Positions 19,753 to 33,100 of a stretch of DNA of 64,000 nt are shown piece after piece. Under the pieces are notes generated by a model. That model worked only from the letters and a program-made list of their open reading frames with translations, was not told where the DNA came from and ran no database searches. A program made the position numbers and the translations under genes. The stretch's first letter is position 1; the number at the start of each line of letters is the position of its first letter. The stretch comes from Epichloe hybrida (taxonomy: Eukaryota; Ascomycota; Sordariomycetes; Hypocreales; Clavicipitaceae), in the NCBI GenBank assembly GCA_019022495.1, contig JAFEKR010000092.1, forward strand, positions 1-64,000. Reading direction: 5' to 3'.

Positions 19753-22700
19753 CTAATTAGTGGTTATCTCTATAGATACTATAGATTAGTAAGGTTTATA
19801 GAAGAGGCATTAGTATTAAGGACTTACCTTATAAAAGAGAAAGTGCCACTCTGAGATACTAAATATGCTAAGCAAAAAGTATATTCTAGCTTTCCTTTTA
19901 CCTTAAGTAACTATAACTAGCTCTATACTAAATCTAAGCTTATTAACTTAATTAAGGCCCGGTTAGTAACTAACCTAACCTATCTTTATTTATTTAATTA
20001 GCGCGTCTATCACGCGAACAAACCCTTAGAAGCGTGTTTATTAAACGATTAAGGCCTGGTTAGTAACTAACCTAACCTATCCTTAATTATTTAATTAAAC
20101 TTACTAAGGGGCAAAGATAATAGCTTCACTTATAATCCTTTAAACCTTTATTATATCTCTGTTTCCTATACCTCTTAATCTACTACTAACATTATAGTAA
20201 AACACTAAGATTAAACAGAAGGATCTAGAACCTAAGACATTCCTTCTAATTATAAACATACCTCCCCTACTAAAGATATTAGAAGAGGAGTTAACCTATA
20301 AGTTACATCTCACCTCCTTAACTATATCTCCCCTAATTTACACTAGTATATTACATAATAAGCACTAGAGAATAAGGAATTATTTAATCTTAAAGCAAAC
20401 ACTACCCCTAAAGAACTTATAGCCTAGATTCTTATTAAGAAAGTAACTTATAAATATAAGAACCTATACCTATAAACCCTATTTACTATCTTTAGTAATA
20501 ACTTCAGAGGATAGAAATAAGAAACATTCTAAGTAGTAAATCCTAAAGCTATAAAGAGTCTTTAAGACTTTCTCTTCTTTAGTAGCGTCTACATAGACCT
20601 ATAGAGTCGCCATAAGATAGTAGTCTTGCTTAAAGATATTATTAACTATAATAGATTCTATAACTAGAAAGAAGAAGAAATACAGGAAGTTACTAGGAAG
20701 TATTCCCCCTTTAAGAGGCAAATAGCGGAGAAGGACTTTTATAAAGACCTCCTTCCTATTAGTATCCCTTCTTTTAGAGATTAACTAAAGTAACTAATCG
20801 CTCTATATTATCCCTAATCCCCTTAACTACTATAATCACTCCTATTCTATTCCTAGATTCTATTACACTAATCCCTAAGTATACTAAGTGTAAGGTAAAG
20901 GCATAATAGTAAAGGCAATCCCCCTATTACAAGCCCTTAACTATAACCCTAGACCCCCCTTATTTCCCCTCCTATAATAAGGCACTATAATCCCCCTCCG
21001 TAATCTAGGACTATAGCATCTCTTCCATAAGATTTAATTATCCCTATTCCCCCTTAGGAGATAGGCTAACCCTTATTAAAGTAACTACTTAATCTTAATA
21101 AGTTTTATAATAATAAGAGTATTAAGTATAGCGCTAGGGAGTATAACATTCTTAATATTAAGCTCTTAACCTATTAAAGGAAGTGTAAGATACTAGGAAT
21201 TACATAAGAATAGTTAGGCTATGGTTTTAAGTTTATACTAAAAGGAAGACCTCTATAGTACTTCTTAGAGAACCTTTTAGGCTAAGGAGACCCCTAAGAT
21301 CTCCTAACTCTTATCTGTAGGATTAGGTAGAAGTTTAAGATGGATAATACGCATCAAAAGAACCATCTATTATAGGGAAGATTATAACTACTTATAATTA
21401 TCTAAGAGAACCCTAGTAAATTAAAGATTAAGTGCTTTAAAGACCTTATAATAAAGCTTTTAAATCTCTAAAGGGTAAATCCTTATAGATCCTAGTTAGA
21501 ATTAGACCTCTATAGTTAGATTCTAAATGCCTGTAAAGGAATCCTAGAATGTAGGGCCTATATTATTAATCCTCCTATTAACCTCTAATGCTTTTACGAA
21601 CGGATAAGAATGTTAATTAGCGAATCTAAAGCTTTAATTAATTAGTAGCAGTTCCCTATGGAAGCTAGCACTAAGGAATACTTTTAGACTAACTATAAGT
21701 ATAATAGAAAAGGTAAGGAAGCCTAGTATAGTTAATCTTTATTAAAGAGCAAGCCTTAACGCTTAAAAAAGTGTTATATATGCGGTAAAGAAGGTTATTA
21801 GTTAACTAAACACTTAGATAAGGACTAGAAGAAGGTATTCTAATGATTTAAGAATCACTCTTACACGGACTTAATAGCTTCTTTATATAATATGTTCCTA
21901 ATATAGTATAAAGGTAATGATAATCCTAAATTAGCTAAGGATAATAATATTAACTAATACCTAATAGAACTTGGTTTTAGCAAAGAAGATAGTAATAGCT
22001 AAGTGCCTATGAGCTTCTTTACACATAGGACCACCTATAATAGCCGTGTGACCACTAAGATTCTTGCTAGTAAAGCAATGACTTATGCTCTAGTTAAGAA
22101 AGATTTATTTAATCTTTAGGAACTAGATAAGGCACTAAGCGCATTTACACTTAAAGGATAATATTTATCTAGAACCTTTAAAGGCATTATAGCTAATATA
22201 GGTGCTATAGGATGTTTATTAGTAGGCCACCCTTAATTCTTAGCTCTATAAAGTGTAATACTAACTATCATGCTTAATAAGTTAGATGCTAGGAAGATAA
22301 AGATTAAATTTAGCCCTAGAGAGCTAATTAAGGCACTTAGATTAATTAAAGTGCTAACTCTATTCGGAATTATTCTCTTTTAGGTGATCCCTATAAACAC
22401 TCCCTTTCTCTTATACCTTGATGATATGACCCGCCTAAAGATTAATTTCCACATATCAGAGAACGTTTTATAGTAAGGGAATATTAAGGTTCCTATTGTG
22501 CGTAAATAGGGGCATGTGTAAATGCTTCTTAATAAAGAAGAAAGTGTTACTTAGAGTTATCTTATAGAGATTAAGCTCTGCTAGTTATATTAACACTTTA
22601 GATACCCTTTAGTTTAACATCTTTATGATTTGCTATGTAAATTAGGGCATAAGGTTAAGTTTAAAGCTATTAAGAAACTAACTAAGGTTTGCTAGCAGTG

Positions 22701-25537
22701 CTAATTACATGTAGATAGCTTATATTAGTTTAAATTTACTCTTTGGGATAAATATGCTTATAAATATGAAATTATTATAGACATTATATATCTTAATGGT
22801 AATCACCTTATTTTATAAGTTGTTAATACGGCTATATCCTTTAATATAGCTAGATTTGTTAAAGATATCTCTATAAAGACTATGTAAGAAGCACTCTGTC
22901 TTTACTAGATTAATATCTATCTAGGCCCCCTAGATTTAATTATTACAGATACTAGAATGACTTTTAGAGGCAAGGAATTTAAGCAGCTTATGTCATTAAT
23001 AGCAATTAAAATCAAAGACATCCCTATTAAGGCTTACTATAGCATTAGTAAGGTTAAGCAATATCACAGGCCGCTCTAAAGAGCCTATAATATCATCCGA
23101 TAGGAATGCCTAACAACGCTAGAGCCTGTGGCATTATAAATAGTAGTTAAAGCTATAAATAACACTATAGGATTAAATAGTCTTATGCTAACAGTCCTTA
23201 TTTTTAGCGCGTATCCTTGTATAGTTAAGGAATTACCTCTATCACCGGATATTACGTAGCAAGCCCTTATAATCTAACTAGCAATGAAGGAAGTTAAGCG
23301 TATTTATGCCCGGCAGAAGGTTAGCAATGCCCTTACTACGAGGAACAGTCCTAATACCTCTATAACTATTAACCTCCTGCTAGGATTACTTATACGCGTG
23401 TAGCGTAAAGGCAAAGGATAGGCAGGCCCCTATAAGCTATTAGCTATAGAGGGCAAGACCTACACTCTTAAGCTCCCTTAAGGCCCTAAGGCCTTTAGAT
23501 TAATATCTATTAGGTCTTTTTATAAAGATTCTAATAAAGAGAGACCTCCTAAGGGCGTAGATAACTAAGACACCTCCCTATAGCCTATGGCTACCCCTCC
23601 TGCTAATCCCCTAAGGTAAGGACCTAGAAGACCTTAGAAGAACCCCCCTATTATTATATCTAATATTAATTATATAAATTAAATAAAAGACAAGACTAAC
23701 ATCTTTCTATTAGCTAAGGAAAGCTCTAACCTTAAGCTTGTGATCTAATTACGTAAGGAAGGAATTATTAAGACCCCTAGCAAACCCTTTAAGCTATCTA
23801 CTAAAGCTAAGATTAATTCTCTAATTAAATAAGGCGTGTTTGAATTCATTAAGTATAATAAAAGAGAGCATAGTAGAGTTTGAATTTTCAATTCCTGTAT
23901 TATTAATAAGGTAAAGGGTAAGATAACAAATCCGTATAAGAAGTTAAGGCTCGTAATCTAAGGTTACAGCGATAAGGAGAAGCTAGCAATCCTTACACAG
24001 GCCCTAACAATCTAGCAAGCTAGCTAGCAATTAATCCTTGCAATAGCACCTACGTTATTATTACTAGGCCTTATCCTCTAGCTTCGCGACATTATATAGG
24101 CCTATATGTAAGCACGAACGCTTCTTAGTTATATAATCCTGGCCTGAATCCCTATCCAAATCCGTTACCTATACCCTATAGGTATAATAATGCAAGTAAT
24201 TAAGCCTCTATATAGTATTATAGAAGCTAGCACCTACTAGTAGGTAATATATTATTATTACCATAGAGAAATGCTCCAGATAATAACCTCTACGTTTAAC
24301 CTATGCCTGCTTATAATAATAAAGGAGAACCTAACCTTTACGTGTATAGGGATACAGACTAACAATATAATTAGACTATCTAACCACGAGTTCTCTTAAC
24401 AAGAGGAAGATTAATTAAAAGCTGCTTCTTTTGCTACTAAACCAAAGCAAATCCTTTCTACAGGGAACCTACTAACCTTTAATAGTAGTATTATTACTCT
24501 TAAAAATAATGTAATTACACTAAGGCAGAAGGGCTAGAGTAGAAAGCTTTAGTTAATCCCACTAAATAATTTAAAACAGGCATATATAGAACAACAAGCT
24601 TAAGGCGCGTATATTGCCTTAATCTACTAACCTAAAGCCTGCTTTAACCTCTCTATTACTACATAATACTAAGAGCTATTACCTTAAGATGTAAAGAGCC
24701 TAAACTAACGGATTTAATAGCAAATCAATAATCTAAGCTAAGGATTAAGGTTTGTACTATTTAATCTTAAGAAGGCAAAGCTTTTTACATTTATAGATGG
24801 ATTATTTGCTAATAACTAGGACCTTACTTCCTAGCTAGGCTATGTGCTTATCCTAGCTAGTGAAGTCTAAGAGGAAAGCACCTTCATAATCTAAGGTAAT
24901 ATTATATACTATAGCTTTACTAAGAGCAAGAGAGTCACAAGAAGTATACTTACCTCTAAGATCTATAGCATAGTTACTAGTGCTAATATAGCTCACGTGG
25001 TCTTAACAACGCTTAGGTTAATCACTTATTAATTAAACCTCCCTACGATTCCTGTTATTATCTATACTAATTTATACTCTTTGTATAAATACCTTGTTAA
25101 GCTTAGTACCATAAAGGAGAAGCGTCTTATAATTAATATTATAGCCCTTCGTTAATTATATAAGCAACAAGAGATCTGCGAGATCAGATAGATTAATAGG
25201 AATAATAACCTTACTAATGTATTTACAAAGGCATTGCCGAATAAGGCATTTAAGAGGTTTATCATAAGCAATAAGGCAACTATCAGGATGGAAGGGTGGG
25301 TTACGCGATTATAATGTTTGTATTAATCTAATGAGATTAAAGGTGTTAAGAATTAGGCCTACTTATCCTTACACAAGCTTATAGATTAGATTTTGTTGTT
25401 TATTATACCCCTTCCCCTTGCCCTTTTCTTCTAATATTATTTGCAATTATTTAATCTTATTTATTCCTTAATTCCTGTTCACTTCTCTTATTAATATTAT
25501 GCGTTAATAATTATATCAAAAGAGAGAGAGTTTCTAG
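19753..25537 (+). pseudogene. Element D gag-pol relic
   Basis: A zinc-knuckle relic CYICGKEGY*LTKH lies at 21772-21813 (Cys to Tyr change). Integrase relics lie at about 22760-23540 (ITDTRMTFRGKEF, KAYYSISKVKQYH). RT is at about 23850-24420 (KYNKREHSR, RDIIQAYM) and RNase H at about 24780-25310 (LFTFIDGLFANN). Stops are frequent throughout. The arrangement is that of a widespread Pezizomycotina copia group, from memory of the family. Confidence 0.8.
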
Positions 25538-25833
25538 TGTTAGAATAAGTATAATATTAATAAGGGTGCGCGCCTCTAATTAGGTAAGCGCGTTACATTG
25601 CGGACCCATATATCTAGCCCGACCGCGCCGCGACCGGGGTTGGCATATATAGCCTCTTCGCTAATAACCCTGATTAAGGCCCCTTTTCCTGTGATAAATA
25701 GCGTACCCTCTTTGCTTCTATTTAATCCCTCTTTTGCTTGCTTTAGTAGACTAGAATATATGACGATTACGTGCACTTTAGTCCACCCCGAAAACCCTAC
25801 GCGTAGGTCAATGGTATCCTGTAGATACCAACA
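25538..25833 (+). repeat. Element D 3' LTR
   Basis: Starts TGTTAGAATAAG, ends ACCAACA. Differences from the 5' copy are almost all transitions. Confidence 0.93.
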
Positions 25834-28800
25834 TTTACCTACGCCGCTTTTAAGGGTTATAGTTACCTTATAGAGGTTTAAATTCCCTTTAAAAAGCCGG
25901 ATTGGGCTTCTGATTTAGACGAAATCGACGAAAATGATGATGGTATTGAAGAAATCGTACGGGATGATTTAGAGGAATTAGTCCCTTCTTCTTTACCTAT
26001 AGCCCTAGGTTAGGTCCCTTATAAATCTAAGAAAATAGATTTAGGGGTGTTAGAGGGCCCTAGTAGAGGAAAAGGGTCCCTAATACCTCTCTAAGAGGCC
26101 TGTGGTTCTCAAGGGGCCTAGCAGGGGACTAGTGAAGAGGGCCCTAGTCTAGATCCTAATTTAGACCCTAAGGATCTTTAATATTAATAGTTGTTAGAAC
26201 TAGCTAGCCTATAGCATATATGATTAGGGCGCCTAGGTCTTCCTTTGCTAAAGAAAACTAGCCTTATAACTAAAGGAATCCCTGATTTTTCTAAAATTAA
26301 GGATAAGGATTTTAGATGTATTGCTTGTGATTAATCTAAGGCAGTTAGAAGACCTAGGAAATTAGCTATCCCTGACCCCCTAAGAGCTCTAGATCGAATA
26401 GAGGGGGATACGCTAAAAATCAGCCCTACGCCATATAATAAATAGTCAATTTGCTTATTTTTAGTTAATTAAAAGACTAGATATAAGTGGGTTATCTTAT
26501 TACCTAATAAGGAAGGCCTAACTGTTTATAAGGCTATTAAAGGCTTCTTTAGAGGGCTTAAAAATCAACTAGGTTAATATCCTAGGCACCTTTACTTCGA
26601 TGGGGGCTAGGAAATTGATTCTAGTTGTCAAGCTTGGTTGAATTCTAAAGGGATCAAATTTATAACTTCTAGTCCCTATATCCATGAGCAAAATGGATTA
26701 GTAGAACGTTCAATTTGTACTATTCTAGATCAATTAAGGGCTACTATCTAGTAGGTAAAATTACTGTTATTTTTATGGTGTTTTGTATTACCTATAGTTA
26801 TTAACCTAGTTAATATAACTGCTAATACCACTAAGGATAAAAGCCCTGAATAGCTGCTATCTAGGGAGCTAAATCAGCCTTATATAACTGATATTAGTAG
26901 TATTAGAGCTATAGGATCTTACTATGAGATTCTAATCCCCCTAGAAAAATAACCTAAAGCCTAGAAGTTAGTAGCTAGGACTATCCCTGGAAGGCTTTTA
27001 GCTACACTAGGTTCTAACACCTACCTAGTGTATATCCCCTCTAAAAGGCTAGTTATAAAGACTAGCTTTATTAAGATTATAGAACCTATAGGCCTTATTT
27101 CTAAAGGCTTACCTAGGATTTCTATAGGGGATAACCCTTTAGAGGGGGAAAATAATTTAGATTAATAATATCTAGATTAAGGTTTAAAGGATTACCCTAT
27201 AGATAATATAGGTATCCCTGTAGGTTAAGAAAAACCACCTACAGGCCCTAAAGAACCCCCTAAAGGCTTAATTCTAGTGGATCCTATATAGGCACAGCCT
27301 ATAACTTAACTAGGAAATCAGGTTTTGACTTCGGACCTCGATTTTAACAAAATTATCAATTTCGACCCTAATATCAACCCTATGGATGTTGATATTAGTT
27401 CCCCTTCTTCTCTAGATTTTATAAAAGAAATCTGCTTTAAGGTATAGGAGAAGCTAAAGGAAAAGAATCCTATTAGCCCTAAACCTAAGACCTGGAAGCA
27501 GGCTATATCTAGCCCTGAAAGGGATAAATAGATAGAAGCCACGTATAAGGAATACGAATAGCTTCTAAAGGCTAGTACTTTTAAATTTATAGGGAAAGAT
27601 TAAATCCCTAAGGGCTAAAAAGTACTAAAGAATAGGCTTGTTTATAAGCTTAAAAAGGATAAAGAAAATAATCCTTTAAAATATAAGGCTTAACTCGTTG
27701 CTAAGGGATTTATGCAAATCAAAGGCCTAGATTACCTAGAGACCTTCGCTGCCATAAGTATTCCCCCTAGCTAGAGGATTTTACTAGCCCTAGTGGCTTG
27801 GAATAACTGGGAAATCGAACAAATTGATTTTATAGGAGCTTTTCTTAATAGTAAGCTATAATAACAGATTTATATAGTTATTCTAGAAGGGTTTATTAAA
27901 TTCCTTGAGGTAAATCCTAAACTAGCTAAATTAGCTAGAAGTTTTAGCTGGAAACCTTCTAAAGATCAAGTAATTTTATTATAGAAGTCTTTATATAGCC
28001 TAAAACAAAGCTTAAGGGAATGGCAATAAGCGCTAATATTAGTGCTTAAATCCCTAGGATTTAACCCTTTAATATCTAACCTAGCTATCTTCTTTAATCC
28101 TTTAACCAAAACCTTTGTTATTACGTACATTAATGACTGTCTTCTAATTGGACCGGATTTATCTTATATCCAAAGGCTTAAAAAGGAACTTTATAAAGTC
28201 TATCTAATAGAAGATAGGGGGCCTGCTGAATTCTTCTTAGGGGTTTAAATCGTATGAGATAGGCCTAATAGAATACTGAAAATTCATTAATCTTAGTATA
28301 TATTAGAAGCCTTAAAATGATTTAATATGCTAGATAGTAAGCCTATTAGCATACCTCTTTAGCTAGGCGTTTTAGCTACGCAGATAACTAAGCTTTTAAT
28401 AGCTAGCAAAATCAAGCTTTATCAGTGTATTATAGGGACTATAATGTACCTAATATTACTTACAAGGCCTGATATAGCTTTTACGCTACAGTGGTTATTT
28501 ACTACACTAGCTAGCCCTTATATAGAACACCTAAAAGCAGCTCAAAATCTGCTAAGGTATCTATTAGGGACTAGATTCCTTACTATTATCTATAGGGGAG
28601 ACCCTAAAGGTTTAGTTAGCAAAAGCCTAATAGGTTATTGCGATAGTGATTTTATAGGGGATAAAAAGACCTCAAAATTAACCTATACTTATCTATTTAA
28701 GCTAGCTGGCGGACTTATTAGCTAGAAATTAAAGAAAGCTAGTACAATAGCTCTATTAACACTAGAAGCTAAAGCTGATGCTATCTGCGAGACCTTCCAG

Positions 28801-29303
28801 GAGCTTTAGTGGCTTTAGGGCTTATTTAAGGAGCTAAAAACCCTTATTTCTCCCCCTATCCAGATATATTACAATAATTAAGGCGCTATAACTACTGCTT
28901 ATAACCCTGCTTTATATAGTCATACAAAGCATACATTACTAAAGTTTAACTATATTAGGTAATAGGTTTTAGAGGGTTTAGCTAAGATTAAATATCTAGA
29001 TACGAAGTTAATACCTGCAAATAGTCTTACGAAACCTCTTTCTAGACCTCTTTATTAGGCTTTTATTAAGCTTTTAGGGCTTAATAATTATTAAACTAAC
29101 AACTAATTCCCTTTAATAGGGAACTAAAAATAACGTCAAAAAGGGAGCTATATTTAACAATAGCTAGGAATTCAAAAAGGGGGTCTTTTATTTTTTCCTG
29201 TTTTTCCCTTTTATCTGTTATTATCAAAAGTTATTGTTTTTTACCCTATAGTCTTTTTGTACACTTCTAATTGCTTTTAAATGTAATTCTTTTATAGAGG
29301 GGG
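25834..29303 (+). pseudogene. Element C integrase, RT and RNase H relics (right part of pol)
   Basis: The integrase has a damaged HHCC region (FRCIACD near 26313) and a core with YFDGG and SPYIHEQNGLVERSI near 26675-26720. RT contains YINDCLLIGPD near 28128 (canonical YVDD), and RNase H contains GYCDSDFIGDKKTSK near 28633. Open stretches 28042-28248 and 28444-28725 survive by chance. Pol ends near 29095, followed by an AT-rich 3' leader and the polypurine tract. Confidence 0.85.
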
Positions 29304-30128
29304 TGTTAAAAATAAGACCTATTTTTAGCCCTTTTTCTAGTTAAAGAACCTTCTTATTACTAGCTTACTTTGCAAGTCTGACAGCTGCACTGCAGCTGTC
29401 AACGGTCGCGAGGGCAGCTGTCAATAACTGCGTCGCAGCTGTTAACAGCTGCGACCGACTGTGTGGATAACTAATTAGTTAATTGCGTTGTGGCTGCAAG
29501 TGTGGCCATAACCACGCCACTAGTAATTAGGTAAGCTAGGGTAACGTAAGCTAGGGTGACGTAAGCAGGTTACCCTACACATAACTTACCCTATAGCTAT
29601 CTTTAACAACGATTTTCTTTTTATCTAGAGGTTATATAAAAGTTTTATATATAGCAAATTAAAGCTTAAAGATAGGGCTTTCTCTTTATGTAAGGTTATT
29701 TTTTAGACCAAAAGTTAGTGCATATAGGTTACTAGCTAGTATAGTAGTAAGTTGATTTTTTGGTTTTTGCATATAAATGAATTTTGCGGAAAATTAAAAG
29801 TGGCCTGTAAGACCCTATTAGCGGCCTGGATCCACCGATATAGTTAGTAAGTCTATAAGAGGAAGAAAATCTTTTTAACTAGCTAGATAGCTAGTCCTCT
29901 TAACTAACAATAGCCGCATTGCCCGTACAACGTATTTAAAATCAATTCTATTGCTCTATAAGATATTATAAAAGTAATCTAAATTAAATTCTATTAGTTA
30001 ATAACTACCATAACCTTCCGTTGCGTTGCGTTAATTGATTTAACGTTGCAGCCCTATTAGTTCCCGACCGTAGAGCTTGCGCCCGTACAGCTGTTGCTAG
30101 CTGGCAACTAGCTCCCTACATTTCAATA
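29304..30128 (+). repeat. Element C 3' LTR
   Basis: 825 bp, same length as the 5' LTR. Differences are transitions. Confidence 0.95.
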
Positions 30129-33100
30129 AAAGTAAGCTTAATTACCTTAAGATTATATTATTAACCCTTAAGAAGATCTATAAAGGACTATACCTTACTA
30201 AAATAGTAAATACTAAGCTCTATAAGTAAGCCTTAAATGCTATAGCTAGTGTGCCTAAATATTAGATAGTGGAATATATATACTCCCTAGGCTTTAAAAG
30301 TCTTACTAGAGACCTCTGTAAGGTAATTACTATTACGAAATTAAATAAGAGGCCCTCCTAATACCTTTAGTACTAATAAGAAAACCCTCTAGAGGCTATG
30401 TTTACTAATTATTAGTATAGATAGTAATCATCCCCTTATAGTAAAGGAAGTTATTATAAATAAAGCCCTAGGCTAAGCACTAAGCGCTACTTTATATATA
30501 GTAAGAGTAGCTACTAGTCCTTTAATTACTTTGCTAAAGAATATTAAAAAGAAAAGGACTACTAGTAAGCTAGTAAAACATATTATATACCCCCTTTAGA
30601 GAAAAGATTCTAGGTATTCCTTACCTTCTATAAAGGGTAGGATAATAATAAGCCTAATAAAGGCTTAGGTTAGAATTAGGAATTATATCTTTTAGCTTAT
30701 ATAAAAGCTAAAGATAATAATAATAATATAGAGGAGCTACTATTAATAGCATACCTAAGTATTATATAATTCTTCTGCTCTAGATTACAGACTAACTATA
30801 ATATCACTAATATTAATATCCTTATAACCCTAAATAATTAAGCCTTCTAACATATATTCCTTAGGTAAGAGCTCTATAAGCTATAAGAGTGTAATAAAGG
30901 CTTAATTTACTATATCTCTAAAGAATACTATTCTAAAGAGGTCTTTAAAGGGATTATACCTAATACTAGCGCTATAGGAAAGTTAACTATAGGAGAGGTA
31001 TAAGTAAAGGCTCTATTAAGATTAATACCTTTATTAAAGGTAACCCCCTATAAACCCTAAATTATTATATTTAGCACTAGATTAGTAGTTATAAGAGAAA
31101 TCCTTTATATGCTTATAGAACTTAGAGAGCTTGAATTCTATGTCCTTAATATAGCTACCCCCTTTCTCTTCTTAATTACTAATATAAATAAAATATAAGT
31201 CAAGATTAATAACCTTACTAATATACTTATCTAAGGTAATAAGACTATACCTATTATGTAATAATAAGGCTATCCTTAGTAGTTACTAGAAGTAAGAGAA
31301 ATAGTTACCTTTTACCTTTTAGAAAGAGATATCTATTAATTATATTATTAACTTAGTTACCCTTCTATTTAATAACTTATAAAGATCCTTTACTAAGCTA
31401 GTTATAAAGTTAAACACTAGGTAATTAAGGAATTAACTAAAGTCTACTACTATTACTAAATATATAGAAAGGCCCCTAGTTAATTTAAGTTTATAATTAA
31501 AGATAACCACGAATTTAACTATAAGATTATCATTAATATTATACAAATCAATAGCTAACTAGTACTTTACATTATTAATTTAGTAATATTATTCTAGGTA
31601 GCCTAATTCCTTAATTTAAGGAAGTAAAAGGCTTAAGATATCTAGGATACTATCCGCGAATATTAGATTAACACTTATCTTAGACCTCTAGAATAGATTA
31701 TATATAACGCTAGTAATAACTTTACTTCCGCTAAGTTTAAGCACTATACTTAACTAATATTAATTAAGACTAATAAGATACTAATTAAAGCCTATAATAG
31801 TATTAGAAAGGTTAAGAGATATTATAGACCTCTACGCTAAGCTTATAATATTATTATAGACTTAATTAGGATAGAACTTACACTAGAGTAATATCTTTAA
31901 ATAGCTATTAAAGTAATTAATAACTTTATAAGCCTAAATAGTATTATCCTAACCCTACTAGTCTTTAGAGGCTACCTATAAATAATAAATAAGTTACTAC
32001 TAAGCATCTTTATTATTTAATATACTAAAGTAATTTATAAAGCTACTAATAAAGTCTACTACTATCTAGCTTTATAGCAGGTTTATAATACCTTTAAAGC
32101 CTAGAATAGCCCTAATATAGCGCCTATATATTAGCTACCCCTATAGGCTAATATATACGTATAGAAAGAGAAGGGTAGCTAGCATAGCTCTTATAAGCTA
32201 CTTACTACTAATAAAGAGACCTATATAGTTAATATACCCTATAGCCTAGTAAAGTTTTACTTTATAGTAGTAAAGCCCTACTATAAAGACTTATATATTA
32301 TAAAGGGACTAAAGTAGTAGAAGATAAAGCCTAATAATATAAAGGAAAAAGCAACTATATAACTAACTACTACTACTAAAAGAAATCCCCTAATAGAAGA
32401 AGGTAAAGAGCTATAGGTACTAGCTAAGAGAAAATAAGGGAGACCTAGAAAGGCCTTTATAGTCTAATTTATAAGCGTAGAAAAGTCTAAAGAGAAGGCT
32501 TATAAAGCCTAGAAAGCCCTAAAGGGAAGCTATTAAGTTAAAGATTTACTACCTTGCCCTAAAGGAATAAAAGCAAGGAAAAGAAAACCTTATAGCCCTA
32601 AGAAAAATATTAGCCTAATTTAGCTTTATATACTTATAAACAAAGACTAGGAGAAGGCCTTTATTTAAGAAGCTATAGCTAGAGGGATACTAAATATAGT
32701 ATTCCTTATAGTAAAGAAAGAGGCTAATTAGAACCTTGCTCTTTAACTCTACTAAGAAAGGAAGATTATAACCCTAGGAAAACCCTTTAAGCAATCTAAT
32801 TAAGCTAAGATTAACGCTTTATAAGCTTATAATATGTTTAAATTCGTTAAGTATAACCTAGTAAAGCATAGAGGTTATAGAATTTTTAATTCTTATATAG
32901 TTAGAGAGATTAAAGGCAAAGGGATAGACTTGCTATACAAGAAATCCCGCCTCGTTATATAAGGCTATAATAACAAAGGAAAGGAATTTATCCTAATATA
33001 ATTGCTAATAATTTAACAAGCAAGCTAATAACTTATCATAGCTATTACTTTATTATTAAGAAAAAGAGGTATTTACCTTTAGATTCGTGATATTACACAA

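Larger units (their letters stand above)
19457..25833 (+). mobile_element. Element D: Ty1/copia retrotransposon, innermost of the deepest nest
   Basis: Its 296-bp LTRs (19457-19752, 25538-25833) are flanked by the perfect duplication TTTAC (19452-19456, 25834-25838). Length is 6377 bp with no further insertion. Internal relics are in copia order. The purine run AAAAGAGAGAGAG precedes the 3' LTR. It sits in C, which sits in B1, which sits in A, so it is the fourth level. Confidence 0.95.
16623..30128 (+). mobile_element. Element C: Ty1/copia retrotransposon interrupted by D
   Basis: Long LTRs of 825 bp (16623-17447 and 29304-30128) start TGTTAAAAATAAGACC and are flanked by the perfect duplication AAAGT (16618-16622, 30129-30133). 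The primer site GGTTATGAGCCTAG at 17448 matches half initiator tRNA-Met priming, and the polypurine tract AGAGGGGG lies at 29296-29303. The order gag, protease, integrase, RT, RNase H is copia. The insertion interrupts B1 exactly where B2 is continuous (about 40430). Confidence 0.95.
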